Origin: Sphingobacterium chuzhouense
GTDB taxonomy: Bacteria; Bacteroidota; Bacteroidia; Sphingobacteriales; Sphingobacteriaceae
DNA: 64,000 bases
Direction of reading: 5' to 3'
Assembly (NCBI RefSeq): GCF_014692525.1
Contig: NZ_JACNYL010000003.1
Coordinates: 310,001 to 374,000 of the forward strand
Position 1 is the first letter of the stretch. Each line of letters begins with the position of its first letter. The translations under genes were made by a program, and so were the position numbers. Shown here piece after piece: positions 51,733 to 62,459 of the stretch. Below the pieces are notes generated by a model. It was not told the origin of the DNA. It saw only the letters and a list, made by a program, of their open reading frames with translations, and ran no database searches.

Positions 51733-54126
51733 TTAATAGAGTGGTGAATCGATATTTATAGTTTGATGTTTAGTTAGTTGTAGCCACTGCTTTGGTTGTA
51801 AAATAACTCTTTTTTTGAAAGGTTTTGTGAGGTCAACTTCAACCAGATCTTCTCCCGAATTGAGCATCAATAAAACACCTCTTTGATGTGAAAACACGAT
51901 ATCAGTGGCTTTACTTACTTTAAAAGCAACTTTTTTACTTTTATAAAATGACAGCTGCCAACCGCCTATATAGGTTGCCTCATCTACTAAACCGATCTTT
52001 TGACGAAAAACCACACCTTCTGCGTCGCAAATAACTTTACCAATCAATTGTTTTCTGAAAGAAAATAATTGCGACTTACCCGTTTTTGAAACTAACACCG
52101 ATAAATCTTCTTTCGATGTGCGTATATTTTTTGCCCAAACGGTTCCTGTTTGGGCTAGGTTAATATCAACAGCATTAATATTGGGGTACTCTTTATTTTC
52201 TAAAAAAGGATACAGTATTGTTGCAAATATTGCCGGAGTCTCTTGTTGTTTCCGATAGCGTGCGGTGGGAATTGGCCGGTGTTCACTTGGCATCCATCCA
52301 AGCATGGGGTCTTTCTGTCCCTGAATAAGTTCTGTAGTTAAGTTTTCAGTTTCCAACGCAAACAATGCTATCTGGGCATCATCTTCACTTTTGCTATATA
52401 CTGCGTTGGCAACGGTATCAATTGTTGCAGAGTTCGCATTTAAATGAAAATGTGCATCGTACGTATGATAACCTGTGCCATCCAACTGATCGAGAATTAG
52501 CGCATAAAACGGTTTGAGATATAAAACGTGCCGCGTATGACGAACAGAGGTATCCCGATCATCCATCCACCTTTCAGGACGATATTGTTTGCTCGGGTCA
52601 TATTCATTCGTTACATACCCACTATCGTAAGTAGCAGAGACATAGTCAAATAATGGCGTCGTCACCCAGGTATTATCAACCGGGAGATAGGTTTTAGGTA
52701 TCTGTTTCTTTCGGTACTGCCACTTGCCGTCTACAATAATTGTGTTATGTGAGGGCGTATTGATAGCAAAACGACGCCATTCTGACTGATCATAATTATA
52801 TTTTCCCGGGTCGAATAGCAATGATTTGCCATAAGCTTTCATGACCACCTGCAACATATCCTGCTCTGCATGCCCTATCCCTTGCGGTCCGCCTCTAAAA
52901 AACAGAAATTGGTCTTCCTTTTTCCAGCCGCTTCGCATCGCATAGAATCCCGCATAAGGTAATACAGTGGAAGTCGCTGGTGCTCTGCCTTCCTTGCCAT
53001 TAGAAGCCGCCCAAGCCAATAATGGATCGTAGCCCAATGAGAGACCTTTTTTTGATAGTGCGCGAATATTCCTAGGATTAGAATCATTGGTACGGACAAA
53101 ATCTCCTGTTTGATCCATTATCAAGACAGGCGCACGGTACATTAATTGCAGTTTCTCTATAAAGCCCTCAGGCAACGGAAAATTATTCAAAGTAGCGATA
53201 TCATACAGATTATGATAAGATGCTACGACGCCGTAATGATAGCTAGGAGACAACTCCGCTTGTAAACCATCAGGAGGTACGACTCTATCAATCTCCCGTA
53301 TGTATCTTTCAACAGCTATTTTCCGCCAGTTTTCGGCATCTTTAAATTCAGGAAATAATGCTCCGACAACATACAATGCATAGCTTTCGGTCGTAACGTG
53401 ATTACCGGTCCGATCTGGTCTTGATAGAAGCATACCCTTTAGTCTATGGGCATGTTGGTACGCTAAAGTAGAAACTATCATTTGATCCGAAGCAGTAAAA
53501 AAGGGCGCATCTCGTAAAGCAAAGTAGGTATTCATAATAGAAGTTACGCGAATGGCGACCTCCAATGTTCTCCATAATTTCGTCGAAGAATCTGATTCGC
53601 TATAATCGGATTGAAGTGGATGCTGCTCTAGAAAATTTTGCAGGAACCATAAAGCTTTTTTTCCATACTTTTCATTATTTGTATGTTGATATGCTTGCAC
53701 CAGATGTTCTAAAAATTTCATACGGCCAACAACTATCCATGTCCATTCATCCGTAAAAGCGGGATCCGTTGGCTTTCTGGGATTGTGGAGCCAATCAAAA
53801 TCCTCGCCCATAAATACAGCACCTTTTACGTAGGGATGGGGACTAATATCATCGCGAAGATAGTGTGCGCATATGCTGTCTGCTTTTGCATCGGTACTAA
53901 TTTTATTGCCGGGTTGCAAAGCTATTGGGTCTACATTCCACCGTACTGGACTTTTCAAACGCCTGTAGTTTAGATACTCTTCTGGTCCTACCTTGGCGTG
54001 AATATCATACTCACCTACCATTTCATTAAAAATATAGTAATCTTGTGCATGCCCCGCATACGTCGTACACAGCATTATCATCAGCATCAGCAAAATTCGT
54101 TTTCCAACTCTTAAAAATATCATCAT
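51733..54126 (-). CDS. Heparinase II/III-family polysaccharide lyase
   Basis: 797 residues with a signal peptide (LMLMIMLCTTYAGHAQ). N-terminal alpha-toroid (MGEDFDWLHNPRKP, NHVTTESYALYVVGALFPE, SPSYHYGVVASYHNLYDIA), then the heparinase II/III C-terminal beta domain with GIGHAEQDMLQVVMKAYGK and NTPSHNTIIVDGKWQYR. Cleaves uronate-containing polysaccharides by beta-elimination. Size and domain order fit PL12-like enzymes, but the exact family and substrate need comparison. Confidence 0.85.
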   Translation of the reverse strand: MMIFLRVGKRILLMLMIMLCTTYAGHAQDYYIFNEMVGEYDIHAKVGPEEYLNYRRLKSPVRWNVDPIALQPGNKISTDAKADSICAHYLRDDISPHPYVKGAVFMGEDFDWLHNPRKPTDPAFTDEWTWIVVGRMKFLEHLVQAYQHTNNEKYGKKALWFLQNFLEQHPLQSDYSESDSSTKLWRTLEVAIRVTSIMNTYFALRDAPFFTASDQMIVSTLAYQHAHRLKGMLLSRPDRTGNHVTTESYALYVVGALFPEFKDAENWRKIAVERYIREIDRVVPPDGLQAELSPSYHYGVVASYHNLYDIATLNNFPLPEGFIEKLQLMYRAPVLIMDQTGDFVRTNDSNPRNIRALSKKGLSLGYDPLLAWAASNGKEGRAPATSTVLPYAGFYAMRSGWKKEDQFLFFRGGPQGIGHAEQDMLQVVMKAYGKSLLFDPGKYNYDQSEWRRFAINTPSHNTIIVDGKWQYRKKQIPKTYLPVDNTWVTTPLFDYVSATYDSGYVTNEYDPSKQYRPERWMDDRDTSVRHTRHVLYLKPFYALILDQLDGTGYHTYDAHFHLNANSATIDTVANAVYSKSEDDAQIALFALETENLTTELIQGQKDPMLGWMPSEHRPIPTARYRKQQETPAIFATILYPFLENKEYPNINAVDINLAQTGTVWAKNIRTSKEDLSVLVSKTGKSQLFSFRKQLIGKVICDAEGVVFRQKIGLVDEATYIGGWQLSFYKSKKVAFKVSKATDIVFSHQRGVLLMLNSGEDLVEVDLTKPFKKRVILQPKQWLQLTKHQTINIDSPLY

Positions 54127-54164
54127 ATATAGATTATTGCCCCAACCTTAACATTATCCGACCT

Positions 54165-55343
54165 TTATCTTGGCATTTTCATCAGGGTCGGATAAAACCA
54201 TCCTGAGTGCGTTATTGTTGTTCCGTCGTATCCTCCTTTTATCGGTCTATGTCCTGAAACAAATGTTGTATACTCATCATCATAAAAATCATTCATTGCT
54301 TCCAATAGGTCTACCGGCCAATCGTCGTCTTGTGGACCACCCGCGCCCATTGGATAATGTGGCCATTCATCTTTATGCTGCACGTAATAGTGCAAATAGT
54401 CAAGTGCCTGTTTCAACGTACCAGCGGTATCCGGAACAAAATTAAATATATCATCTTGATCTCTATTTAAAGCCAATTGAGCAGTCATGGTGATGGGGGT
54501 TAATGCAAAATAAGTATACCATAATCCATTAACTCCCCGAAGTACTTCTTTGGGCATATGGCCATCACTCGCGATATTTTTGTCCATGCGTAATTTTACG
54601 CGGTTGATTTCGAATGCGAGCTTTGTATCGTCCTCCAGTAAATGATAGGAAGCGGCTACCGCGAAAGTTCCCCAATCTCCTTTATTATCTGTCCATGCCT
54701 TTGTGGTTGCTACTGCGGGAACATACACATTCTCCAACCATACTTTAAACTGATTCTTGTCTATCGTCGGCCAAACCGTATGCCCCATTAACAAGTCAGC
54801 AGCAGCAAGCAGTCCTGCCATACCATAAGCTGCAATGAGTCGGCTATCATCGGCATGCGAAATCGCAACGTTCGTCTGCGCCCATGCATTGAGAAAATAA
54901 ATAGCCTTTTCAGCATAGGATGTGTCACCTGTTAGGGAAAATGCCAGTGCAGTTGTATACGCCCCGTGACCATCGCTAAGTATACCGGCCTTTGCGGCTC
55001 GATGACCGGGGGTATCTTCATAATATTTTGGCACATAGACAGTATCTGTTGCATGATGACTAACTGTCTTGAATGCGTCTGCTTTATCGATAAAATCATC
55101 ATAGGCACTGCTCCAGGGCTCCAGTCCTCCATCCACTTTGCCTCGAACAAACGTAAGCTGATCCTGGGTATGAAGTAGACGTGGAAACAATGTATCTGCC
55201 GGGACGGGGATTACCATTACCGGAGATAAATTAGTCAGCTTCTCTTCTTCGTGAGCTAAATATAGCTCCTCTTGAAACGAACAAGAGATAAAAGCTAAGC
55301 AAATAAGTAAATTTAAACTGATTAATTTAAACGCTTTTTTCAT
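54165..55343 (-). CDS. Alginate-lyase-fold protein (PF05426-type)
   Basis: 392 residues with lipobox ISC. All-helical toroid motifs: LLHTQDQLTFVRGKVDGG, ALAFSLTGDTSYAEKAIYFL, NKGDWGTFAVAASYHLLED, DGHMPKEVLRGVNGLWYTYF. The family contains alginate and glucuronan lyases (PL5/PL38-like). Together with the heparinase-type lyase and GH88 it supports degradation of a polyuronate. Substrate not readable from sequence. Confidence 0.78.
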   Translation of the reverse strand: MKKAFKLISLNLLICLAFISCSFQEELYLAHEEEKLTNLSPVMVIPVPADTLFPRLLHTQDQLTFVRGKVDGGLEPWSSAYDDFIDKADAFKTVSHHATDTVYVPKYYEDTPGHRAAKAGILSDGHGAYTTALAFSLTGDTSYAEKAIYFLNAWAQTNVAISHADDSRLIAAYGMAGLLAAADLLMGHTVWPTIDKNQFKVWLENVYVPAVATTKAWTDNKGDWGTFAVAASYHLLEDDTKLAFEINRVKLRMDKNIASDGHMPKEVLRGVNGLWYTYFALTPITMTAQLALNRDQDDIFNFVPDTAGTLKQALDYLHYYVQHKDEWPHYPMGAGGPQDDDWPVDLLEAMNDFYDDEYTTFVSGHRPIKGGYDGTTITHSGWFYPTLMKMPR

Positions 55344-55370
55344 AATGATTTAATTTTAGTGTATAATTTG

Positions 55371-56798
55371 TTATTCTTCTACAACAATTTTCATTTTAAC
55401 TATCACCACATGACCATCTGTTCCTCTCCCCGAAAAAGTTGCTGTGTAAGTTCCCGGATTAGCATATTGATACTCGTATTCTTTTTCTATGGTTTTTGCA
55501 GACGAACCGTCGCCGGTATCGAGCGATACATCTCCTTTTATCCCCGTGAGTCGATTCCAGAAACGTACTGTCTGTCCCGGTCTCAGCCCTCGTACCGGTG
55601 TATGGTATGCCCAACCGTATGCCAATGATTCATTATTCTGATTATCAAAGACGCGCACCTGCAAAAAGTCTCGATCTTCAGATCCATCATCAGTTCGAAC
55701 AATCAATTCTTCTGTATATAACCCGGGACGAGAATAGCGAAGTTTATGTTTTGCTTGGTTGACGATCTGCCCGTCGTGCAATTTCCAGGTATAATCAACA
55801 ATACGGTGCCCGGTACGGACAATACTTCTGGTGGCATCTAACGCTACTTCTTCTCCGGGCATGGTATAAGCATAGCTTCCGGATATAGCTATTAAATTTT
55901 CCGGATAGTCACGGAAATATGCTTCGATCAAAAATGGAAATGTACTGACTGGCCTACCTTTGTACGTAAAATCAATGTGTAGATGGGGATCTCTATATTG
56001 CGCTCCTGGGCGACGATACGTATTCCCGGTCTTGGCCAGTATTCCACCGTCTTCAATATGAACGTCTTTTTGGATATTTTTTTGAACTGTAGTCGTATTG
56101 ACATGTGAGACACGATAAGTAAAATCTGCGTCATGCCGCACAACAATGGCATTACTTTTACCATCTCCTTTAGGCAAAGGAGTTTCCATCACAGTCCCTT
56201 CAAGAATAGCCTGTACTTCAAGTTGATCTGGAATAGCTCCAAAATCCTCTCCGCGGTGGTAGTATAAGGAATTATAAGGCACTAATGATCCCCAAGTGTT
56301 TTGATAGGGGGATGATCCCCACCGATAGGATCGTATCGGAAATAGCATATCACTCGGCCCCCAGCTTTCGTTGTCAAGTGCTACCGCAATACGCGCGTCT
56401 TTTGGAAAGCTTTCTATCGCTAAAAAAGAGGCTTCTTTTGCCCATCTTTTCGTATCCTCTACATATAGGCGGAAACCGTCGACTGAAATAGGGCTTTGAT
56501 AGGGCCGCTTTGTTAATTCCACTTTTCTGCCATTCACCTCTAAGGACAAACGTGCACTTTTTAAGTGTTTGGCTTGATATTCCTTGGGGATACGATGCCA
56601 GTAATTAGGTGCATATTCATGATCAATGCTTACTAGTTTTAATTTGCACGTATGCTTCTCACCATATCTATCTGGTAAAGTGATATGGTGGTCTTCTCCA
56701 ATATTTAAGTCAATATACATAGGCCATGCCGCTACTTGTTGGCATATGGCTGCATAGAGTAACAATCCAAAAAAACGAATCATCATGCTAGGGTTCAA
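55371..56798 (-). CDS. M23-like peptidase/PKD-domain envelope protein
   Basis: 475 residues, signal peptide (FFGLLLYAAICQQVAAW). Residues ~180-300 resemble a LytM/M23 domain: YHRGEDFGAIPDQLEVQAIL, and the zinc-type HLHID, though the first His-x(n)-Asp pair appears as HRGEDF. Two PKD-like Ig folds follow (SIVRTGHRIVDYTWKLHDGQ and TYTATFSGRGTDGHVVIV). Its start overlaps the end of the DUF5017 gene by 11 bp, so it is translationally coupled within the locus. Role in glycan use unclear; it may be a glycan-binding protein with a repurposed fold. Confidence 0.7.
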   Translation of the reverse strand: MNPSMMIRFFGLLLYAAICQQVAAWPMYIDLNIGEDHHITLPDRYGEKHTCKLKLVSIDHEYAPNYWHRIPKEYQAKHLKSARLSLEVNGRKVELTKRPYQSPISVDGFRLYVEDTKRWAKEASFLAIESFPKDARIAVALDNESWGPSDMLFPIRSYRWGSSPYQNTWGSLVPYNSLYYHRGEDFGAIPDQLEVQAILEGTVMETPLPKGDGKSNAIVVRHDADFTYRVSHVNTTTVQKNIQKDVHIEDGGILAKTGNTYRRPGAQYRDPHLHIDFTYKGRPVSTFPFLIEAYFRDYPENLIAISGSYAYTMPGEEVALDATRSIVRTGHRIVDYTWKLHDGQIVNQAKHKLRYSRPGLYTEELIVRTDDGSEDRDFLQVRVFDNQNNESLAYGWAYHTPVRGLRPGQTVRFWNRLTGIKGDVSLDTGDGSSAKTIEKEYEYQYANPGTYTATFSGRGTDGHVVIVKMKIVVEE

Positions 56799-57663
56799 TA
56801 GTTATCGAAATGGTTCGAGTGGCTTTCTTTTCTTCAAGTGCAGTAACATTCACGGCTTCAAATCTAGTATTGTACGTCCCGGATTGGTTAAACACGTAAT
56901 GATATTCTTTCTGCTGTCGATCAATAACAGCTTTAATAGGTACCCCTCCGGGTTGCAGCGCATCGGTATCTATCGGATCTGCTATTGCCCATCCTTCTGC
57001 GTATGTGGTACTCCCTGCGGGGTCAAATAACAAGCGGCCACCTGGCCCGTCTGCTGACCATCCCCATCCTGCTCCGGTTGCATTTCCGGCAAAATTGACA
57101 AACTTCCAATCCACAGATGTATGCAGGGCGACATTGGATACAGATCCTGGTAATGCTACGTCGACCTTAAAATGATTGACCCACCAATTACGTTGGGTGG
57201 CTGTCGCACTAGCTTCTCCTACATAACGAAAAGCAATATATAAAGGATGCCCTTCGATCACCAGATCGGTTATACTAGCTGTGCCTGACGGTCTTAGGGT
57301 TGTATTAATACCGAGTAAGAAACGGTCTGTGATATCGTGCCATGTGGCCGTATTAATACCGGCTTCGGTGTAGTTCCCCTTAAAATCCGAAGACGCCATC
57401 ACACGGAGTTGGTTTTCCTGGGATCCAAACCGCACCTGACTTGCGAATGATAACTGCAAGTCACCTACTTCCCCCGAGTAGAATGTGATTACGTCTGCTT
57501 TTCCTTCGAGTATGAACCTAATGGTATCACCCACGTTATATGTATCTGACAAGGTATAGACATCAAAATCTGGCTGGGATACCTTGAGGTCTTCATATCG
57601 ATCACAAGATGCTATCGTCATCATACTAATGAGTACAAAAGCATAATTTAGTATATTTTTCAT
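56788..57663 (-). CDS. DUF5017 surface lipoprotein (SusE/F-like)
   Basis: 291 residues with lipobox IASC. N-terminal YEDLKVSQPDFDVYTLSDTY and GDTIRFILEGKADVITFYSG match the DUF5017 family, followed by a carbohydrate-binding-like jelly roll and a C-terminal PKD-like strand pattern. Sits right after SusD as expected for a surface glycan-binding partner. Confidence 0.82.
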   Translation of the reverse strand: MKNILNYAFVLISMMTIASCDRYEDLKVSQPDFDVYTLSDTYNVGDTIRFILEGKADVITFYSGEVGDLQLSFASQVRFGSQENQLRVMASSDFKGNYTEAGINTATWHDITDRFLLGINTTLRPSGTASITDLVIEGHPLYIAFRYVGEASATATQRNWWVNHFKVDVALPGSVSNVALHTSVDWKFVNFAGNATGAGWGWSADGPGGRLLFDPAGSTTYAEGWAIADPIDTDALQPGGVPIKAVIDRQQKEYHYVFNQSGTYNTRFEAVNVTALEEKKATRTISITIEP

Positions 57664-57706
57664 GGCTAAACTTTAAATAAGTGTATTCAATATAATTATT
57701 GCTGAC

Positions 57707-59251
57707 CTACCACCCCGCATTCTGTTCAAGATCTCTATTCAAACTCAACTCTCGCGCAGGAATAGGAAATAGGACGTTCCGATCGGTAACATTTTCAAAG
57801 GCCATTCTGTAAAATGCACCGGCGGGTAAGGTGCTTAAAACCTCTTTCATCTCCAATGTCAATATTCCCCATCGAATAAGGTCATACTTTCTAAGTGCTT
57901 CAAAACACAATTCCCGAGCTCGCTCTTCTTGAATGATCTGCTGGAACGTAACTCTATCCGTAATCTCATCAGTTCCCTCAAACAGCATAGCCTGTGCTCT
58001 AGCCCGAACTTGATTGAGTGCCGCGTGTGCATCGGCTGTCGGGCCATTAAGTTGATTTTCGGCTTCCGCATACATCAATAATACATCGGCATACCGTAAT
58101 AACGGAAAGTTGATCGGTGTACCCAAACGGTGTTTAGGGATTACAACTTCATGCTCTCGACGATATTTGCCCGGATTTCTTTCAAGTATAGGCCGATCAA
58201 CGCGATTTCCCTGCGCATCATAAGTAAAAGGACATATAGCCCAATCTCTTCTTATATCATCATCGTCATAAAGATTATAGAGTTTCGGAGTGGCGCGTAT
58301 AAATCCATATGCGTGCCCGATTACATCTTCATTGGTAGTAAACACACCGTTTACATTGCCCACTCTTCCTACTGCATGAAACGCGTCGGTAAGATTTCCC
58401 CAAAATTCAACCTCAAAAATACTTTCTTTTATATCGTACAAATCTTGAGAATAGTTTAGAAACACCTGTTCAAAGGATGGGTTTAGCATATGGCCTTCGA
58501 GGGGATCCATGACTTTTTCAGCCCATTCTTTGGCATCTTCATATTTTGATTCGTCCCTAATAGGATAACCTGCCCAGTGAAGATAAACTCTGGCTAACAT
58601 TCCTCTCACTGCCGAACGGCTTACTCTTCCACCAAAACCGACACTGTCCGCAGAAGGAACCAATGATTCTGCTTCTTTCATATCGGCCACGATTTGTTCA
58701 TATACGTGTACCGCACTCGCCCGCGGAATATTGTTGCCTTGTGCTGATTCCGTTGGTTCTAAAATTAGTGGTACACCTCCCCAGTTTATGACTAATAAAA
58801 AATAAAAATAAGAACGCAAGAAAAGTGCTTCACCTTTTATAACAGCTCTTCTATCTTCATCCATATTAGGTTTATTTATATTTGTTAATAGGATATTGGC
58901 ACGATTTATTCCCTCATATAAGGTCCTCCACAAATTCGTCACCGTGACATCTGAAGGTCCGAAGACATAAACCTGTGGACCATTCACCTTGCTGGCGGCG
59001 CGATAATATCCTTCATCCGCTTCTGTACCCATCTCGGAGATATAATTAGTGGAATACAAGTTGCTGTGCGCCAATATTTCATAGACTCCTGATAATGCAT
59101 AGTCCAAATGGGCTTCTGTATTAAAATAATTTACAGGCGAAAGAAAATCATCTGGGGTGGTTTCGAAGAATTTATCACATGAATAAAAAATCATAAAAAT
59201 CAGTGATAGCGAAACTATTTTTAATTTTTTCATAATACTTCTTTTTTTCAA
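57707..59251 (-). CDS. SusD/RagB-family outer-membrane lipoprotein
   Basis: 514 residues with lipobox FYSC after a signal peptide. Family segments include ALFLRSYFYFLLVINWGGVP, VRGMLARVYLHWAGYPI, and the C-terminal RARELCFEALRKYDLIRWG. Captures the oligosaccharide for the SusC porin encoded 4 bp upstream. The start could be at ATG 59236 (sixth codon). Confidence 0.94.
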   Translation of the reverse strand: MKKRSIMKKLKIVSLSLIFMIFYSCDKFFETTPDDFLSPVNYFNTEAHLDYALSGVYEILAHSNLYSTNYISEMGTEADEGYYRAASKVNGPQVYVFGPSDVTVTNLWRTLYEGINRANILLTNINKPNMDEDRRAVIKGEALFLRSYFYFLLVINWGGVPLILEPTESAQGNNIPRASAVHVYEQIVADMKEAESLVPSADSVGFGGRVSRSAVRGMLARVYLHWAGYPIRDESKYEDAKEWAEKVMDPLEGHMLNPSFEQVFLNYSQDLYDIKESIFEVEFWGNLTDAFHAVGRVGNVNGVFTTNEDVIGHAYGFIRATPKLYNLYDDDDIRRDWAICPFTYDAQGNRVDRPILERNPGKYRREHEVVIPKHRLGTPINFPLLRYADVLLMYAEAENQLNGPTADAHAALNQVRARAQAMLFEGTDEITDRVTFQQIIQEERARELCFEALRKYDLIRWGILTLEMKEVLSTLPAGAFYRMAFENVTDRNVLFPIPARELSLNRDLEQNAGW

Positions 59252-59255
59252 TACG

Positions 59256-62200
59256 TTACAATGTCGCTTTTAATCCAACTACAAACGTTCGGGAGCGAGG
59301 ATAGGGGGCATAATCGAAGCCTGGTGTCAATACGGAATTGCGAACCGAAACTTCCGGATCCATGCCTGAATAATTTGTCCAGGTCCAAAGGTTCTGTGCG
59401 GTAAGGTCTATCGATAACTTCTTTAGGGCAACCTTAGAGGTTAAAGCCGAAGGAAGTGTGTAAGAGAGCGCAACTGTTTTTAGTCGTAAAAACGATCCGT
59501 CTTCGATGACTCTCGAAGAATATGTCCCGACCGGAGCATTACCTCCTGCCCTAGGTATCGTGTTACTAGGATTCTCGGGCGTCCATCGATCGATTACGCT
59601 AGCAAATTGATTTAGGTTAGCTCTTGGTCGTTCACCCTCAAAGATAATACGGTTTGCATTGTATACATCATTACCATACGACCATTGGAAAAATACATGC
59701 AGCTGAAAGGCATCGTACGAAAAGTTATTTGCAAAACCGCCGATATGTAAAGGGATAGGTTTTCCCAAAATCGTTTGATCGTATGCATTTACAGTACCGT
59801 CACCATTTACGTCTTTATATCGGATATCTCCTGGTTTAATTAAACTACGGGCATTACCATTATCGGCGACGTCACCTTTTAATACGTATGATCCATTTGC
59901 TAATTTATCAAAATCTTCCAACTGATATATACCATCGAATACAAAACCATAAAACATCGCAGCGGGACTTCCTAAACGAGCCATATACAAAGGCACCTGG
60001 GCATAGGCATATTCCCAAGGAAGTGCTGTTAAACGATTATCTTCATTTTCTGCTAGTTCTAGAATTTTATTACGGTTAAAGGCAATATTAAAACTGCTTT
60101 CCCATTTAAATTTTGGGGTGTTAATGTTTACGGAGCTGATTGTTAATTCTAATCCCTCATTTCTCACGGAACCAATATTGCTATAAACAGCTGCGTATCC
60201 GGTAGTATATGGCACGCTGGCGTTTAACAACAAATCTCGTGTCGTCTTTCGATAGAGATCAGCAGTAAAATCAACGCGCCCATTGAACAACGAAAGATCC
60301 ATTCCCATATCTATTTGCTGCGTTGTTTCCCACTTTAATTTTGCATTTCCCAGATTATTTGGTGTAATGATCGGTTGAGGAGTACCATTGTTAAACGAGT
60401 AGCCATCATAGGTATTCATTGTAAAGCTGGGAAGGTATACAAAATCACCCACGCGGTTATTACCTGTAGTACCGAAACTGGCCCGGATCTTGGCATTGGT
60501 AATAAACGAGAGGTTCTGCATAAATTTTTCCCGACTCACAGTCCAGGCCAACGCTGCCGAGGGAAAATATCCCCATCGATTGTAAGAGGGAAATTTAGAG
60601 CTCCCATCGGCACGGAAGCTAACCGTTGCATAGTACTTTGATTGATAGTGGTAGTTAACTCTTCCCAAAACAGACCCTAACGTTGATGTGCTTTTTAACG
60701 ACGTATTACTGTAAGGAATACCTTCGTCCAGTCCGCTAATGCCTAATTCTTCATTGGGTACATTCATAGCGGCAAAACCATACCGCCCGAAGTTATTCCC
60801 TTGCATTGTAATTCCCCCAAGGGCTTCTATTCGATGGTCTTTTTTGAATTGCTTACGATAGGTTAATGTATTTTCATTCAACCAAGTGCTGACTTCCTGA
60901 TGTTCAACACTGCCGTTGACTCCCCTTGTATTGTTGGGATTTCGATTGCTTCCTCGGGAAGTCAATGAGTTGTAAAATCTGTCTGTACGACGTACCTGCC
61001 CTTTGTATGATCCGGTCACTTTTAAGGTCAATTCTGGTAAAATTTTGTAACTAACAAAAGAGTTAAGCAATAAATCGTTGCGTTTAGATGCCATTAAGGT
61101 ATTATTGGCGTTAATAATAGGATTGATACGGAGATCGGCTCCAGAGAAATCTTCAGGGTCTAAAAACTCGTCTTCTAAATCAATGTTATTTCCGGTAATT
61201 GGCCTATATCCCCACACACCATAAAATAGATTGCTGGTGGCTGATCCAGACTCTCCAATAGCAACTGGTTGACCATGCGTACCAACACTGCTATAATTGA
61301 TATTTAACCCAGCGGTCAATTTCTCATTTACAATCTGTTCAACAGATGCACGGACCTGAGCACGTTCATATCCGGAATTAATAATAACACCTTTTTGATC
61401 GTATAAAGACCCCGACAATGAATATCTTGTTTGTGCATCTCTACCTCCACCCCCACGTAGTGCGATATTGTGGATTTGAATAGGGGCCGTACGGGTCACT
61501 TTATCCTGCCAATCATACCCCGTTACTAAACGGTAGGACTCCAGATCTCGTCCGTTTACAAAATAGCGTTCTTCTGTTAGTGTAGGATTGAACTCATAAT
61601 GGTACTTGACAAATTCATAGGGGTTCAACAGATCCATTTTTTTTGTAACCTGCTGTGAGCCGTATGAACCATTGTACGTAATAACAGGATTGCCTATCTG
61701 TCCTTTCTTCGTTTCTACAACGACCACACCATTTGCTCCTCGAGCTCCATATATCGCCGTCGCAGATGCATCTTTGAGCACATTAATAGAAGCAATATCA
61801 TCGGGATTTAAAATGGCGTCTTCTGCTTCGACAGGAAAACCATCTATAACATATAACGGGGAATTATCTTGCGTAAGAGAGTTACCTCCACGCACAACAA
61901 TGTTCATAGCTTCTCCTGGCTGACCATCGTTCGAAGACACTTGAACCCCAGCTACCCGACCTGCTAGTGCTTCTGTAAACGAGGCAACGGGAGCTTTAAC
62001 GATATCGTCCATTCGAACCTGCCCCACGGATCCTGTCAGGTCCTTTTTTAAGACTTCTCCATATCCCACCACCACGATCTCTTCCATAAGAGAAGCTTCT
62101 TCTACTAAGGCTACTTCAAGCTCCTTCTTTCCCTTTAATGGTATCTCTTTTCTTACATATCCAACCCGAGATAAAATAATTGTCGCATCTTCTTGAACGC

Positions 62201-62438
62201 CTGTTAGGACAAATCTCCCCTGTTTGTCTGTAGTCGTTACAAACGAAGTACCTTTTACGGTGACGTTCACCCCTTCTAATGGCGTGTTATTTTCGTCCGA
62301 TACAATTCTTCCTTTAACCGAATATTGTATTGTATTTGAAACCTCATATACGCTAGCCGACAGCGATAAAGGATAAATAAGCGGTATCGATATACATATT
62401 AGTATTAACGAAGACCATAATTTTGGTTTTATTTTCAT
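59256..62438 (-). CDS. SusC/RagA-family TonB-linked outer-membrane transporter
   Basis: 1060 residues. Signal peptide (LWSSLILICISIPLIYPLSL), carboxypeptidase-regulatory domain (VKGRIVSDENNTPLEGVNVT), TonB box and plug (EEIVVVGYGEVLKKDLTGSV, NPDDIASINVLKDASATAIY), then a 22-strand barrel ending SRTFVVGLKATL. Imports large oligosaccharides in complex with SusD. Full length and without defects. Confidence 0.95.
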   Translation of the reverse strand: MKIKPKLWSSLILICISIPLIYPLSLSASVYEVSNTIQYSVKGRIVSDENNTPLEGVNVTVKGTSFVTTTDKQGRFVLTGVQEDATIILSRVGYVRKEIPLKGKKELEVALVEEASLMEEIVVVGYGEVLKKDLTGSVGQVRMDDIVKAPVASFTEALAGRVAGVQVSSNDGQPGEAMNIVVRGGNSLTQDNSPLYVIDGFPVEAEDAILNPDDIASINVLKDASATAIYGARGANGVVVVETKKGQIGNPVITYNGSYGSQQVTKKMDLLNPYEFVKYHYEFNPTLTEERYFVNGRDLESYRLVTGYDWQDKVTRTAPIQIHNIALRGGGGRDAQTRYSLSGSLYDQKGVIINSGYERAQVRASVEQIVNEKLTAGLNINYSSVGTHGQPVAIGESGSATSNLFYGVWGYRPITGNNIDLEDEFLDPEDFSGADLRINPIINANNTLMASKRNDLLLNSFVSYKILPELTLKVTGSYKGQVRRTDRFYNSLTSRGSNRNPNNTRGVNGSVEHQEVSTWLNENTLTYRKQFKKDHRIEALGGITMQGNNFGRYGFAAMNVPNEELGISGLDEGIPYSNTSLKSTSTLGSVLGRVNYHYQSKYYATVSFRADGSSKFPSYNRWGYFPSAALAWTVSREKFMQNLSFITNAKIRASFGTTGNNRVGDFVYLPSFTMNTYDGYSFNNGTPQPIITPNNLGNAKLKWETTQQIDMGMDLSLFNGRVDFTADLYRKTTRDLLLNASVPYTTGYAAVYSNIGSVRNEGLELTISSVNINTPKFKWESSFNIAFNRNKILELAENEDNRLTALPWEYAYAQVPLYMARLGSPAAMFYGFVFDGIYQLEDFDKLANGSYVLKGDVADNGNARSLIKPGDIRYKDVNGDGTVNAYDQTILGKPIPLHIGGFANNFSYDAFQLHVFFQWSYGNDVYNANRIIFEGERPRANLNQFASVIDRWTPENPSNTIPRAGGNAPVGTYSSRVIEDGSFLRLKTVALSYTLPSALTSKVALKKLSIDLTAQNLWTWTNYSGMDPEVSVRNSVLTPGFDYAPYPRSRTFVVGLKATL

Positions 62439-62459
62439 GTTATTGAAGGTATAATTATG